Position numbers and translations under genes: made by a program. Source: CAZTEB01 sp964612735 (GTDB lineage Bacteria; Patescibacteriota; Microgenomatia; UBA1400; PJMF01). From it: a stretch of DNA of 42,003 bases. The notes under the pieces were generated by a model, which did no database searches, was not told where the DNA came from, and saw nothing but the letters and a program-made list of their open reading frames with translations. Where the stretch lies: NCBI GenBank assembly GCA_964612735.1, contig CAZTEB010000003.1, forward strand, positions 1-42,003, given 5' to 3'. Below are positions 9,395-18,331 of the stretch, piece after piece. The first letter of the stretch is position 1. Each line of letters opens with the position of its first letter.

Positions 9395-9464
9395 TTTGAG
9401 TATGAATAGTGTAGTGCTTGGAGAGGCTACTGAGCAAGCCGAAAAAAGCACAAAGAAGTATGTG

Positions 9465-10505
9465 TTAGGCTGCTCGTTGCTGTTGTTGCTGCCTGAAGTC
9501 AACTACGTTGTCGGCACCACCATCAGATGTTTGACCAAATAATTCTTGGTGCATCTCACTGTCTCCTCGGGCTAGTCGACCAAGCACGCCATCTTGACGC
9601 AACACATCTCTGGAGATCTTCCAGGAAACGTAATTTTCGCCCTGAAGTTCTTTGATCAAAGCCACTTGTGTCTTCTGCCAAACCTGCTGGGCTTCGGGCA
9701 GATCTGGGCTCGATAGTTCAACCAACTTCTTACAAATCTCTGCTAATGCCTTGATACGATCCTGCGGTGAACTCGCTTGATTTTCTAGCGTACTTAGTGC
9801 AGAACCCAGGCCCTGCTCACCAACACCCTTGTCCCTATCTGAACTGAAGAGTTCTCGCAGCGCCTTGGTAAACTCAGCACTCTTGCCCTTGAGCATATCC
9901 CTAAATTGTCCCTGAGAAAACTCGCCGCCGCCCAAACGCTCGCCGCCGCTTGCAGCTGACGACCATGCAGCAGCTCGACTACCAAATTTAGGGCTAAGCA
10001 CTAAGTCAATAAGAGTAGTAGCACTGTTTCCCGTTAACATTGACGAGACAGCTACCTCGCCTGCGGCCATAAGATTTTTGCGAAAATCTGATAGCTTCTG
10101 CGTCGCTTCTTCAGGAGTAAGGCCGTTCGCTTCCACCTCAGTCTTCACAAAAGCGTCGATTGCTTCGTCGGGAGTGGTCTTTTCTTCAAGAGGCTTGCCC
10201 AACGTAGCTTCCAAATCAGTAACAGCCTGGTTCATCCTTTCAGCCACAGTCGGTACTTTTTCACTTTGGAGTGCCTGATCTTCTAGCTGATTAGAAGAAT
10301 TCTCCGAATTGGGTGCTGTGACTGCTTGGCCCTCCAAAGCTGGCTGCTGACCCGCCGCCATCTGCTTCATGCTATCGGTCGACATGTTTTTACTAGCGAT
10401 AACGAGACCTCCCTCAGTAACTTGGCCTGGTTGAAGACCCAAAGAAGCTGGGGGGGCTGCCTCAGATGAGGTTGGTGGCTGCGGAGTTGTTTGTTCGGCT
10501 ATCAT
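9465..10505 (-). CDS. Hypothetical protein with disordered N-terminus (346 aa)
   Basis: No family is recognised. Residues 1 to about 90 are Pro/Gln/Ala/Ser-rich and disordered. Residues 90-190 are helical (PTVAERMNQAVTDLEATLGK; GLTPEEATQKLSDFRKNL). A Gly-rich linker (SGGERLGGGEFSQGQ) follows, then a second helical domain from about 205 to 330. The C-terminus ends in a run of Gln before RAA. There is no signal peptide or TM. It is first in the minus-strand series with the 877- and 1014-aa genes and diverges from the 1380-aa M23 protein gene (112 nt between starts), which suggests shared control. ATG 10505 is the first start after the spacer; no strong Shine-Dalgarno is seen. Role unknown. Confidence 0.55.
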   Translation of the reverse strand: MIAEQTTPQPPTSSEAAPPASLGLQPGQVTEGGLVIASKNMSTDSMKQMAAGQQPALEGQAVTAPNSENSSNQLEDQALQSEKVPTVAERMNQAVTDLEATLGKPLEEKTTPDEAIDAFVKTEVEANGLTPEEATQKLSDFRKNLMAAGEVAVSSMLTGNSATTLIDLVLSPKFGSRAAAWSSAASGGERLGGGEFSQGQFRDMLKGKSAEFTKALRELFSSDRDKGVGEQGLGSALSTLENQASSPQDRIKALAEICKKLVELSSPDLPEAQQVWQKTQVALIKELQGENYVSWKISRDVLRQDGVLGRLARGDSEMHQELFGQTSDGGADNVVDFRQQQQQRAA

Positions 10506-10602
10506 AGGTACTACTGACTCAGCCTATCACACTACTAATTACTGCGCATCTCGCCAAATTCATTAGCAGGAAGCACGACTTTTCGTCATACTGCCTCCAG
10601 GC

Positions 10603-10608
10603 TATAAT
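10603..10608 (+). promoter_or_regulatory. -10 box (TATAAT) of the M23 membrane protein gene
   Basis: A perfect TATAAT ends 9 nt before GTG 10618, which predicts a near-leaderless mRNA with 2-3 nt of leader. There is no purine-rich ribosome-binding site. The box supports the GTG start. Confidence 0.6.
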
Positions 10609-10617
10609 AGATGCACC

Positions 10618-13600
10618 GTGGCCGATCAACCTTCTTCAGACAAACTAGCGCAGGCAGCAAACCAAGCACGCAATAACGCCGTCTCTCGGATGCCAGCTGG
10701 CACGTATCCGATCTCTCGTGCCAAACGACTTAATCAAGAGTCAACGCTCGAAGAAATAGAGACCTTTCTTCGCGGACTTCAGAGTTCGTTCTTAGCTGGC
10801 GGGCAATTTGCAGGCGATCAAGATGTCTATGTCCGCCTAGAACAAGAGTCCCAACCTAAGCGACTCAAGACACACAATCGCAGAAGAACTGGCGACGATG
10901 CTTTTCCCCTGACTCAAACCAAAAACGACGAACATCTCCACCTACTAGATGCCGCCTCTTTACTTGGAGACACCTATGCTTGGCTCAAAAATCGAGAAGG
11001 CTCGAACGCAACTGTTAGAAGTCTTCTGGAGCAACCACAAGCCGACGACAATCCTCTTGATAACTGGGGTCGATCGGGCGGAGTGCTCGATACTGACATT
11101 CCAGCTGGCCTAGCGTCTGAAGCACTCCTCGACAATCACTCGACTAACATGCGCGAGATGTGTCAGATCTTACTCCAAGCGCTTGAGGCACTCAAAAAAG
11201 CAGAGAAGGGTGAAAAAACTACTGCTGTCACTACTAATCTCAAACCACTGGTCGAGGCTGTCGAAAATGATCCAGTGGCAGCCTGGGGAGACGGCAGCGA
11301 CAACAAGGTGCTTTTCGTAGCCAAGGCATTTGAACAAACTCAGATTGGCGAAACTGAAGTTACTTTTAGCTCAACTAATCACGATCCCGTCGCCATCATG
11401 GAGGCTCGCAGCACCTTCGATCTCTATATCGAGCACATTCGGGACATCATAAAAGGAGACAAAGAACACAAAAGCCGGGATCAAATCCTGGGTTATCTTG
11501 ACCACTCAGAAGAAGGTAAAAAACTCGAGTGGCGCAAGCGAATTCTTTCCGATGAGCTAAGCTTCAAAACGCAAGGAATTGACACTGCGCTGGTCACTGA
11601 GCTCGAGCAGCTTAAGAAAACCCAACACGACCAGCAAGTGATTCGTGAATTTATTGCTGTCTTTGGGTCGCTGTTTAAGGCATTACTTAAGGAGAAAATA
11701 GTCATCCCCGACGTCGCAGCTGATGGCAGTGAAGCAGAGGGCGGTAGTGAAGAAAGCCAAGACTTAGACGAAAAACCAACGCTCGAGCTGTCTTATTTAG
11801 ACTTTGCAGTATTGGTAGCTCAGGAGTTTAGCAATGACGTCATAGGCCACCTTCCCCAGCTCACCCAAGCACAAACTGTTCTCAACCAACTACAAGCAAC
11901 TCAGCCCGACCACGCGCTAGTCGATCGACTAGCTGAGCAGCTCTCCACCATCACCGCAGAGCTGCGAACCACAGCCATCGACTTCATTTCAGAACATGAA
12001 TACACAAGCGAAACATTTATACGAGAAACTGCTGATTTAGACGAAGAAACTAACTTGCTCATTTTCAATGACACATGGTATCAACAGCACATAGCCCCAC
12101 TCCTCAGAACCTTTACCGCAGACTTTGCCAGCAGAAACAATGTGGTCGAACTTGAGCAAACGATCGAACAGTGCCTAGCCATACTCGCCACCACATCACA
12201 ACAACAAGATCAGGAATCTAAGCAGCAACTAGCGCCAGAGACTCCTCCAATCACGGCCGGATTGCCGTCAAATCTTGATGAACTTCTAGAGGTATTAGCT
12301 CAAGCAGAACGAGAGGGAGTCGATTCTTTAGATCAAGATGAGCGTAGATTTTTAGACATATGGTTGGGGATGAGCATCCAAGAGCGCGCCGCATTCCTGC
12401 GAAGAGTTGGAGCACTACGAAGACTAGGATCTGATGGCACCAGGCTCTTCGACCTACCCAAAAATGTGCGTGACGAGATCGAGTCACTCCTCTATCAAGA
12501 CGTCGCAAATTCACTGAACGCCAGTAGTGACATTATTTCAGATGTTCTAAAGCTAGATGGAGCTCGTCGTCGCAACCTGTTTTTCTCACTCGAGACCCTG
12601 GTATTATTGAGCAGAAACCCCGATCAACTGATTAACAATCTGACCGAAGCAGATCTCACCAAGTACTTCGATATTCAGCTATCAGGCACCCCACAGGAAA
12701 GAGCGCAGTTGCTGGCGCTGCTTAAGGCAGAGTTCTTAAGGTATATTCAGCTTCGTAGATACCAAGAGCACTGGGCTGGACTTGAAGACGATGCTCAAGC
12801 CGTAGACACCAACTTCAACCCCACTCGTCGCATTGTCTCTCGGGTCGGAACCAACACCGCTATCAATTTAGTAGCCACTCCATACGGCACAGAAGACGCC
12901 CCCGGTCTCAGCGAGCAGGACGTCGACCAACAAAAGCAACAGCGTCAACAGTTCCAAGCCCAACTTTGGAATGAACTCGCTACCTGGGAGCGTCGAGCAC
13001 TAATAGCCCAGCTGGGGACACAAGTAGTCGAAACCACCAACCTCGAGATTCCCCCCCAGAATTTTGTTCCATACCAAGCGGCTGAGTACCTGCAGCAAAA
13101 CAGCGCCCAGGTAACGAGCTACATGACCTCTGGCGAGCGTCGACGACAGCGAGCTCGTGGCTTACTGGGCAGACGACAGGCAGCAACTGGTGATAAATTG
13201 CTCAACACAGCGGCTAACGTAACTGAAAAAGGACTTGTGACTGGCGCCTCACTCGCTGCTAATGCCGTAGCTCCTGTAGTTGGTGGCGCATTCGTTCAGG
13301 CAACCAACAGAGCGCGAAAGTTTTTAGGAGAAGCACTTGGCCTCTCAGAGCAACAGCAAAACCAGGTCATCCTAGGCGGACTCGCGGCTGCTGGATTATT
13401 CGCAGCCAATACGATTAGGTTATTTTTAAGTAGCTGGGGTGGCTTCATCGGTGGCTTATTCGGAGGTGGCGTTGGTGGTGGACTCGGCTTTTTGCTTAGT
13501 GGCGGCAATCCCTTTGCAGCTGGCATAGGTGGCGCCTCCGGCTTTACCTCTGGTGTCTACGCAGGAAACGAGTTTATTGGTGGAGGAGGTGGACCGCTTA

Positions 13601-14760
13601 GGCTCATTGGTGTCGATGGCTCACTCAGTGGTATCGCTGATTACTTCGGTGTTAGTCAAGGCACTGCTTCAGTCAGTAGTACTCTCTCGGGACCACTGGG
13701 TATCAATGGTATTGGAGGCTTAGCGGCAGCTGGCTCAGTCGGCGTGTTGGCAGTCGGCTCGATGGTTACTACTACTACTATTCAAACAGCCTTTCTTCTC
13801 CCTACAGTAGGTGTAGATGGTGATATCTCCAAGTATGTAGAGATCGAGAAAGTAGCTCAGGAAGGACATAGCTTCGAGAACAACGAAGACTTCCCGGGCA
13901 CCATCACCTACTCCATCACTATCACACCAAAAGATAGCTACGAACTGACCGTGACCGATTTTTCTGACACCATTACATTGACTTTTGCTGAAGAAGCTAG
14001 CCAATCGCAAAATGGGGAACTCGTCACTCGCACCATAGATGACATAGCTGAACTGAGCGCTGGACAAGTCATCACAGCCGACACACCAGTCTCGCTCAGC
14101 TATACCCAAGAATTTGGATCAGTAACGGACGCCAACATCACCAACCAAGTAGTCCTAAGCTTTGATGTCATTGATGAGGATGGCCAGTCGGTCTCCACTA
14201 CTGCTAGCACCTCTGAAGTCATTTGTGTAGGCGAGTGCCCCCAGTCTCAGGGCGAAGGCTGTTGGCCCACTAGCGGCATCATCACCCAACGACCTTTTGA
14301 ACCCGAACTACTTCCTGATGAAACAGGTAGGCTTGTGCCTGGAACCCACAACAAGGCCAGTGGCGTAGAACCAAATGGTGCAGATGCCTTCGATATAGCA
14401 ACTGTGGTAGGAACTCCCGTATATGCACCGTTTGCGGGAGACCTCTGCGCTCACCCCTTTATGGCGGGAGGTTATGGAAAATACCTAACAATTGAGAACA
14501 TTTCTGGAGTACCCGGAATTGGACCCAACGACCGCTTGTTGTTTGGACATCTCAGTAGTACCATCGTGTCCTCCGGCTGTACCCCAATATCTGTTGGCGA
14601 GCCAATTGGTGCAGTCGGCAACACTGGGAACTCCACGGGTTCTCACCTTCACTATGCCCTAGCTCCAGCCCGAGAACCCTCTCGACTTAGCTTATTAGTA
14701 CCAGACCCATTCCCAGCGCTAAAAACAGGAGTCAGGAGCTGTCATGAAGCCGCCAACTAA
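10618..14760 (+). CDS. Giant membrane protein with C-terminal M23 (LytM-type) peptidase domain (1380 aa)
   Basis: Order of parts: a long hydrophilic, mostly helical region (1 to about 850, presumably cytoplasmic, no known domain seen); a Gly/Ala-rich hydrophobic block (about 915-990) and another hydrophobic helix near 1035-1060; an all-beta DUF11-like segment (about 1075-1200, ITYSITITPKDSYELTVTDF); and an M23 metallopeptidase domain (about 1214-1380). M23 hallmarks are GTPVYAPFAG, GGYGKYLTIEN, LLFGHLSS and GNTGNSTGSHLHYAL. The first zinc-ligand motif, usually HxxxD, reads GADAFDIA, so the Asp is kept while the usual His is Ala. Activity is therefore uncertain. The N-terminus is probably inside and the peptidase outside, where it could cut or bind peptidoglycan for the T4SS-like apparatus. 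The next gene overlaps its end by 17 nt, indicating co-expression. Confidence 0.75.
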   Translation: MADQPSSDKLAQAANQARNNAVSRMPAGTYPISRAKRLNQESTLEEIETFLRGLQSSFLAGGQFAGDQDVYVRLEQESQPKRLKTHNRRRTGDDAFPLTQTKNDEHLHLLDAASLLGDTYAWLKNREGSNATVRSLLEQPQADDNPLDNWGRSGGVLDTDIPAGLASEALLDNHSTNMREMCQILLQALEALKKAEKGEKTTAVTTNLKPLVEAVENDPVAAWGDGSDNKVLFVAKAFEQTQIGETEVTFSSTNHDPVAIMEARSTFDLYIEHIRDIIKGDKEHKSRDQILGYLDHSEEGKKLEWRKRILSDELSFKTQGIDTALVTELEQLKKTQHDQQVIREFIAVFGSLFKALLKEKIVIPDVAADGSEAEGGSEESQDLDEKPTLELSYLDFAVLVAQEFSNDVIGHLPQLTQAQTVLNQLQATQPDHALVDRLAEQLSTITAELRTTAIDFISEHEYTSETFIRETADLDEETNLLIFNDTWYQQHIAPLLRTFTADFASRNNVVELEQTIEQCLAILATTSQQQDQESKQQLAPETPPITAGLPSNLDELLEVLAQAEREGVDSLDQDERRFLDIWLGMSIQERAAFLRRVGALRRLGSDGTRLFDLPKNVRDEIESLLYQDVANSLNASSDIISDVLKLDGARRRNLFFSLETLVLLSRNPDQLINNLTEADLTKYFDIQLSGTPQERAQLLALLKAEFLRYIQLRRYQEHWAGLEDDAQAVDTNFNPTRRIVSRVGTNTAINLVATPYGTEDAPGLSEQDVDQQKQQRQQFQAQLWNELATWERRALIAQLGTQVVETTNLEIPPQNFVPYQAAEYLQQNSAQVTSYMTSGERRRQRARGLLGRRQAATGDKLLNTAANVTEKGLVTGASLAANAVAPVVGGAFVQATNRARKFLGEALGLSEQQQNQVILGGLAAAGLFAANTIRLFLSSWGGFIGGLFGGGVGGGLGFLLSGGNPFAAGIGGASGFTSGVYAGNEFIGGGGGPLRLIGVDGSLSGIADYFGVSQGTASVSSTLSGPLGINGIGGLAAAGSVGVLAVGSMVTTTTIQTAFLLPTVGVDGDISKYVEIEKVAQEGHSFENNEDFPGTITYSITITPKDSYELTVTDFSDTITLTFAEEASQSQNGELVTRTIDDIAELSAGQVITADTPVSLSYTQEFGSVTDANITNQVVLSFDVIDEDGQSVSTTASTSEVICVGECPQSQGEGCWPTSGIITQRPFEPELLPDETGRLVPGTHNKASGVEPNGADAFDIATVVGTPVYAPFAGDLCAHPFMAGGYGKYLTIENISGVPGIGPNDRLLFGHLSSTIVSSGCTPISVGEPIGAVGNTGNSTGSHLHYALAPAREPSRLSLLVPDPFPALKTGVRSCHEAAN

Positions 14761-15731
14761 CAAATGGCTGCTCGCACTACTAATTGGAGCAGTGGTCGTG
14801 CTGATCGCCAGCGCCATCTTGCGCGCACTCACCCCAGAAACGACCATTCCGCAGACTGGTTTTATCTCTACCAACTATAATCAAACCACTACTCAATTTG
14901 GCAGATTTGAGTACGTCGGTGAAGACATCGTGGTTCCTAACTCACTACCACTCGCTACTCCAGTCGGCCTCATAAGTGAAGAGCAGCTCATTACACAGCT
15001 GCGCACCAATCTAAACCTTCAACAAACGAATGAAGCCTTCTCCTTACTACAAGGTAGGGTGTACACGCTGTCGCTGGGCGATACTTTTGCCCCTCACACC
15101 CTGACACAAAATCAAGCTACCGCTGTGAGAAACGCCACAGACTCTGCAAACGTAACGCAGCCTCTTCCTCCTCTTAATCTTGCTCTAGATGTCTCTTCAA
15201 GCTTCATAGCCCAAGCCCTGCCAAATACCCCACTAGTTCCANNNNNNNNNNTACCTAGGTGGATCTGTACACTTAGCACCCACCAACTCAGAAGAGGCAA
15301 CGGTCATAGCTATCCCTTTCGCTTCGAGCGTCGAGGGTTTTCCCGTTATGCTTGAAAAAACAACCTCATTTCCAGCGCAAGTATTCATCAATAGAAACTC
15401 ACAAGTAAGTAAGGTAACTATTCAACCACAATTGCAAGACTTTGAAGCAGATGAGGCCATCCTTCCAATTATTTCTGTACCCGAAGCCATGCGAAACATA
15501 GAGGCCAATCGAGCCTCAGTCATCAGTAGCATTGGTGAAGACTTTGCATCCATAGACCTCAGCAGTCTTTCAAGTGGGGTGCTTACCACCGCTTCCATAG
15601 AGTATCGCTACGACGATGTCCTTGGACTGGCCTATCCATTTTATAGATTTAGCGGCACTGCTCTAGATCCCACGGGAAAAACCGTGAATCTCGAGCTAAT
15701 CACCCCCGCCGTCGCCACCTCAGCTCAATAG
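14744..15731 (+). CDS. Single-pass membrane-anchored protein of unknown function, interrupted by an assembly gap
   Basis: The start ATG overlaps the end of the M23 gene by 17 nt. The N-terminus has a membrane anchor (residues about 8-28, WLLALLIGAVVVLIASAIL) followed by an extracytoplasmic Thr/Asn/Leu-rich region. Ten Ns at 15242-15251 break the sequence. Directly after them a different frame is open from 15252 (beginning YLGGSVHLAPTN) to the stop at 15731. The two pieces are best read as one gene whose N-run has an arbitrary length, with no true frameshift. The second half contains beta-rich sequence (ASIEYRYDDVLGLAYPFYRF). The family is not recognised. Its place between the M23 protein and PrgI suggests an extracytoplasmic part of the same apparatus. 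Confidence 0.6.
15242..15251. other. Assembly gap (10 N)
   Basis: Ten Ns lie inside the anchored-protein gene. The reading frame changes across them, so the true gap length is not 10 or not known. Confidence 0.95.
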
Positions 15732-15782
15732 CACCTCTGCATAACTCAAAGTACACCTACTCTAGGTACCAGGGCAGTTTTT

Positions 15783-15872
15783 TGCTAAGATAGAGACAGT
15801 AAGCTGACCAACCATAGTCGTTGGCTTTGTTTTGGTTGGAAAATAGCTACCAACCCCGCTTACACCACAGAC
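15783..15872 (+). promoter_or_regulatory. Possible promoter and structured leader before the PrgI gene
   Basis: An extended -10-like TGC-TAAGAT (15783-15791) would give a leader of about 75 nt. In the leader CCAACCA (15808-15814) pairs perfectly with TGGTTGG (15833-15839), which could pair instead with the downstream CCAACC (15850-15855), so two mutually exclusive hairpins are possible. No good -35 is seen. The regulatory role is inference. Confidence 0.3.
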
Positions 15873-17018
15873 ATGCGAGAACACCCAATTCCTCAAGACA
15901 TCACCGGCTATCGCTTTCACATCGTCGGCAACATGACCCTCAAGCAGTTTGCTGAAGTGGGGCTGGGCGCCTTCATTGCTTTCTTGTTCTATACCACCAA
16001 TCTAGTAGCTGCCATTAAGTGGCCACTAATGGGTGTTAGCTTCGCATTGGGAGCGATGGCAGCATTCGTGCCGTTTGAAGAACGCCCTCTCGATCACTGG
16101 ATCATGACCTTCTTCAGGGTGCTGTACAAACCTACAAAATACTACTGGGAGCGCAGTGCCAAGATACCTGAGGCACTCACCTACGAACAACCCAAGTACG
16201 CCAAACAGCCCAAGTATGAAGTAGATTTAACTCCAGCTCGCCGTCAAAGAATTAAGGAGTACCTACAGTCCGTACGCTACGCAGCCCCAGATACTAGCGT
16301 TGACCCCCTCCAACAACAACGAATCAATGACATCTTGCAGACATTTGAACACCAGCCTGCGACAACACCCGTCACCGTTACTCAAAAAGCCAAGCCTCGA
16401 CTTAAAGTCAGGGTGCGCGAACTGCGTCACCACGAGCGAGAAGTTGATTTAACCGCCCCAGCCATCATCACAGAAGAAATCGAGGAGTCAAAGTATCTCC
16501 ATCGCGATCCGCTAGCCACCAAAGCACACATGAGCAGCGAGTCAATTGCAACCGACATCGAAGTGCCCGAGACGCCAGATATCAACATCCTTACTCATGA
16601 AACAGATCAAGCTGCTGCTGTGACTCAAGAGCACCAACAATCGCAACAAGATCAGCGCGCATACGTTCAAGATGAAGCCAAGCAAGCTCAAGACACCACT
16701 GGTCATTCAGCGGTCACCTTCAATCAGAACCTTCCCTTCCCCACCAAACCCACCCAGCCCAACAAACTAGTCGGCATGGTACTAACTCCCTACGACGAAC
16801 TCGTCAACGACGCTATTATCGAGATTAAAACCAAAAGCAACGGAGATACCGTTCGGGCTGTCAAGACTAACGCTTTGGGGCAGTTCTTCATCACTACTCC
16901 GCTTTCAAACGGTGAGTATCTTCTCGAAGTCGAAAAGCCCGAACTCTCATTCCAGCCAATGCAGCTTTCATTGACGGGCGAAATTATTGATCCAGTCGAG
17001 ATCAGAAGCGTAGTGTAG
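15873..17018 (+). CDS. PrgI-family T4SS protein with C-terminal carboxypeptidase-regulatory-like domain
   Basis: The N-terminus (MREHPIPQDITGYRFHIVGN, then two adjacent hydrophobic segments at about 26-68 and PFEERPLDHWIMTFFRVLY) matches the PrgI family, small membrane proteins encoded just before VirB4 in Gram-positive and Patescibacteria T4SS loci. The family member is normally about 100-130 residues; this one has 381. Residues about 120-285 are a charged, Gln-rich linker. Residues about 300-381 look like a beta-sandwich carboxypeptidase-regulatory-like domain (LVGMVLTPYDELVNDAIIEI; TNALGQFFITTPLSNGEYLL). The gene is followed at a short distance by the VirB4-N-like gene and VirB4, an arrangement that supports a T4SS core. 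The C-terminal domain is an unusual addition because such domains are usually extracellular. Confidence 0.75.
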   Translation: MREHPIPQDITGYRFHIVGNMTLKQFAEVGLGAFIAFLFYTTNLVAAIKWPLMGVSFALGAMAAFVPFEERPLDHWIMTFFRVLYKPTKYYWERSAKIPEALTYEQPKYAKQPKYEVDLTPARRQRIKEYLQSVRYAAPDTSVDPLQQQRINDILQTFEHQPATTPVTVTQKAKPRLKVRVRELRHHEREVDLTAPAIITEEIEESKYLHRDPLATKAHMSSESIATDIEVPETPDINILTHETDQAAAVTQEHQQSQQDQRAYVQDEAKQAQDTTGHSAVTFNQNLPFPTKPTQPNKLVGMVLTPYDELVNDAIIEIKTKSNGDTVRAVKTNALGQFFITTPLSNGEYLLEVEKPELSFQPMQLSLTGEIIDPVEIRSVV

Positions 17019-17077
17019 TCGTTATACTAATAACTCAAGCCCTAGACCAGACCAGCCAAACCTTGTACCCTACTAGT

Positions 17078-18277
17078 ATGCCCAACAGCTCAGACATTAC
17101 CTCTACGACCCAAGTCTTTCTAGATATCTATGACATCACCAATGACATCTTGATAAAAAAAGATGGCTCTACAGCGCTGATAATTAGCGTCAGCGCTATG
17201 AACTTTGGCTTACTCGCCGAGAACGAGCAAGATGCTATTATTTACGCCTACGCTGGACTGCTCAACTCACTCAATTATCCCATCCAGATCGTCATCAGGT
17301 CGCAGACCAAGGACGTCACTAGCTACCTTAACCTTCTCAAACAAGAAGAAGAAAACGCCACTTCAGAACTACGTAGGGGCTGGATTAGTAGATATCGCAC
17401 CTTCGTATCTGAGCTGATCCAGCAGCGAAATGTCTTAGACAAAAAGTTCTACTTAGTAGTGCCAGCCTCAGCGCTAGAAATGGGTCTTCTACCCCCCTCT
17501 ACCGTAATCCCAGGGGTCAAACAGCCAGATCTGACAACAGTGGAAAGATCTGTTATATTGGAAAAAGCTCGGGAGATACTCGAGCCGAAGCGTGATCATT
17601 TTCTGGGTCAGCTTAGTAGAATTGGCTTGTTTGGGAGACAACTCACCACACAAGAAATTATCCAACTGTTCTACGGAAGCTACAATCCAGAGGCTGCAGA
17701 AGGCCAACAGATTACCGACACTACAAACTACACAACACCGCTGGTACAAGCCAGCGTCCAAGGAGGATACATGACCGACGCAACCACCCCAAGCCCGACC
17801 GCGACCCCAACTACTACCCCTAGCCAACCAACTAGCACACCAGCTCCTAGCTCGCCAGCTAGCCCAACTGCGCCAGCCCCAACTACCACGCCGACTGCAC
17901 CTAGTGCGCCAGCGCCAACCACACCCGCGACTACCCCCACCCCAACCACACCACCCATGACTCCAGCGCCAGAGTCACCCATGCCAACTGCACCTAGTGC
18001 GCCGGCCACATCCGGCACTCCAGAGGCTGCTGCTCAGGAAGCAATCAACTCCACAGTTCAAGCAATGGGAAGTGGCTCGACCACCCCACCAGCTAGCCCA
18101 ACTGCGCCAGCTGCTACACCCTCACCCACTATGCCAAACCCAGTCTCACCAGCGAGTGGCGCAGCACCAGCTCCTAGCTCACCAACTCCAGCTGGCTCTA
18201 GCACGGACGCAACTCAAGCTACCACCGGAGACACAGCTAAAGATAGTGACGCCATGGCTCCACTACCAGAGATTTAA
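17078..18277 (+). CDS. VirB4/TraC N-terminal-domain-like protein with Pro/Thr/Ala-rich tail
   Basis: Residues 1 to about 215 resemble the N-terminal (non-ATPase) region of VirB4/TraC proteins: a TTQVFLDIYDI opening, GSTALIISVSAMNFGLLAEN, and a helical middle with RYRTFVSELIQQRNVLDKKF followed by the beta strand YLVVPA. There is no Walker A or B. Residues about 225-390 are a Pro/Thr/Ala/Ser repeat tail. A separate protein of this type directly before a full VirB4 is a known layout in Patescibacteria. I prefer ATG 17078 over the in-frame TTG at 17063, because TACCCT at 17067-17072 could be the -10 of a leaderless mRNA; TATACT at 17023-17028 is an alternative promoter with a longer leader. The stop is 54 nt before VirB4. 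The tail may cross the wall or be disordered in the cytoplasm; there is no signal peptide, so the second is more likely. Confidence 0.6.
   Translation: MPNSSDITSTTQVFLDIYDITNDILIKKDGSTALIISVSAMNFGLLAENEQDAIIYAYAGLLNSLNYPIQIVIRSQTKDVTSYLNLLKQEEENATSELRRGWISRYRTFVSELIQQRNVLDKKFYLVVPASALEMGLLPPSTVIPGVKQPDLTTVERSVILEKAREILEPKRDHFLGQLSRIGLFGRQLTTQEIIQLFYGSYNPEAAEGQQITDTTNYTTPLVQASVQGGYMTDATTPSPTATPTTTPSQPTSTPAPSSPASPTAPAPTTTPTAPSAPAPTTPATTPTPTTPPMTPAPESPMPTAPSAPATSGTPEAAAQEAINSTVQAMGSGSTTPPASPTAPAATPSPTMPNPVSPASGAAPAPSSPTPAGSSTDATQATTGDTAKDSDAMAPLPEI
17770..18250 (+). repeat. Degenerate Pro/Thr/Ala coding repeats
   Basis: Units such as CCAACTGCACCTAGTGCGCC, CCAGCTAGCCCAACTGCGCC and CCAGCTCCTAGCTC recur with small changes. 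The codon pattern alternates Pro with Thr/Ala/Ser. This is a coding low-complexity tract, prone to length change, and not a CRISPR array. Confidence 0.6.
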
Positions 18278-18296
18278 CCTGGCTGGCGATTAGCAC

Positions 18297-18325
18297 TTAC
18301 CTCTACTCGCGTATCGCTCTAAAAT
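18297..18325 (+). promoter_or_regulatory. Promoter of virB4 (leaderless)
   Basis: TAAAAT (18320-18325) ends exactly 6 nt before ATG 18332, so transcription should start at or next to the A of the start codon. A weak -35 (TTACCT, 18297-18302) is 17 nt upstream. The element resembles the promoter at 25937-25965 in sequence. Confidence 0.55.
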
Positions 18326-18331
18326 AACGTC

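Noticed and set aside
15348..15731. Separate gene starting with ATG 15348
   Set aside because: Coding sequence continues upstream in the same frame to the gap at 15252, so this ATG is internal.
17728..18018. Open Gly/Val-rich frame on the minus strand
   Set aside because: It is the complement of the Pro/Thr/Ala tail; its composition follows from the opposite strand and there is no start signal.
17770..18250. Repeated short units resembling a repeat array
   Set aside because: The units are in frame, degenerate and encode Pro/Thr/Ala; there are no unique spacers of constant length as in CRISPR.
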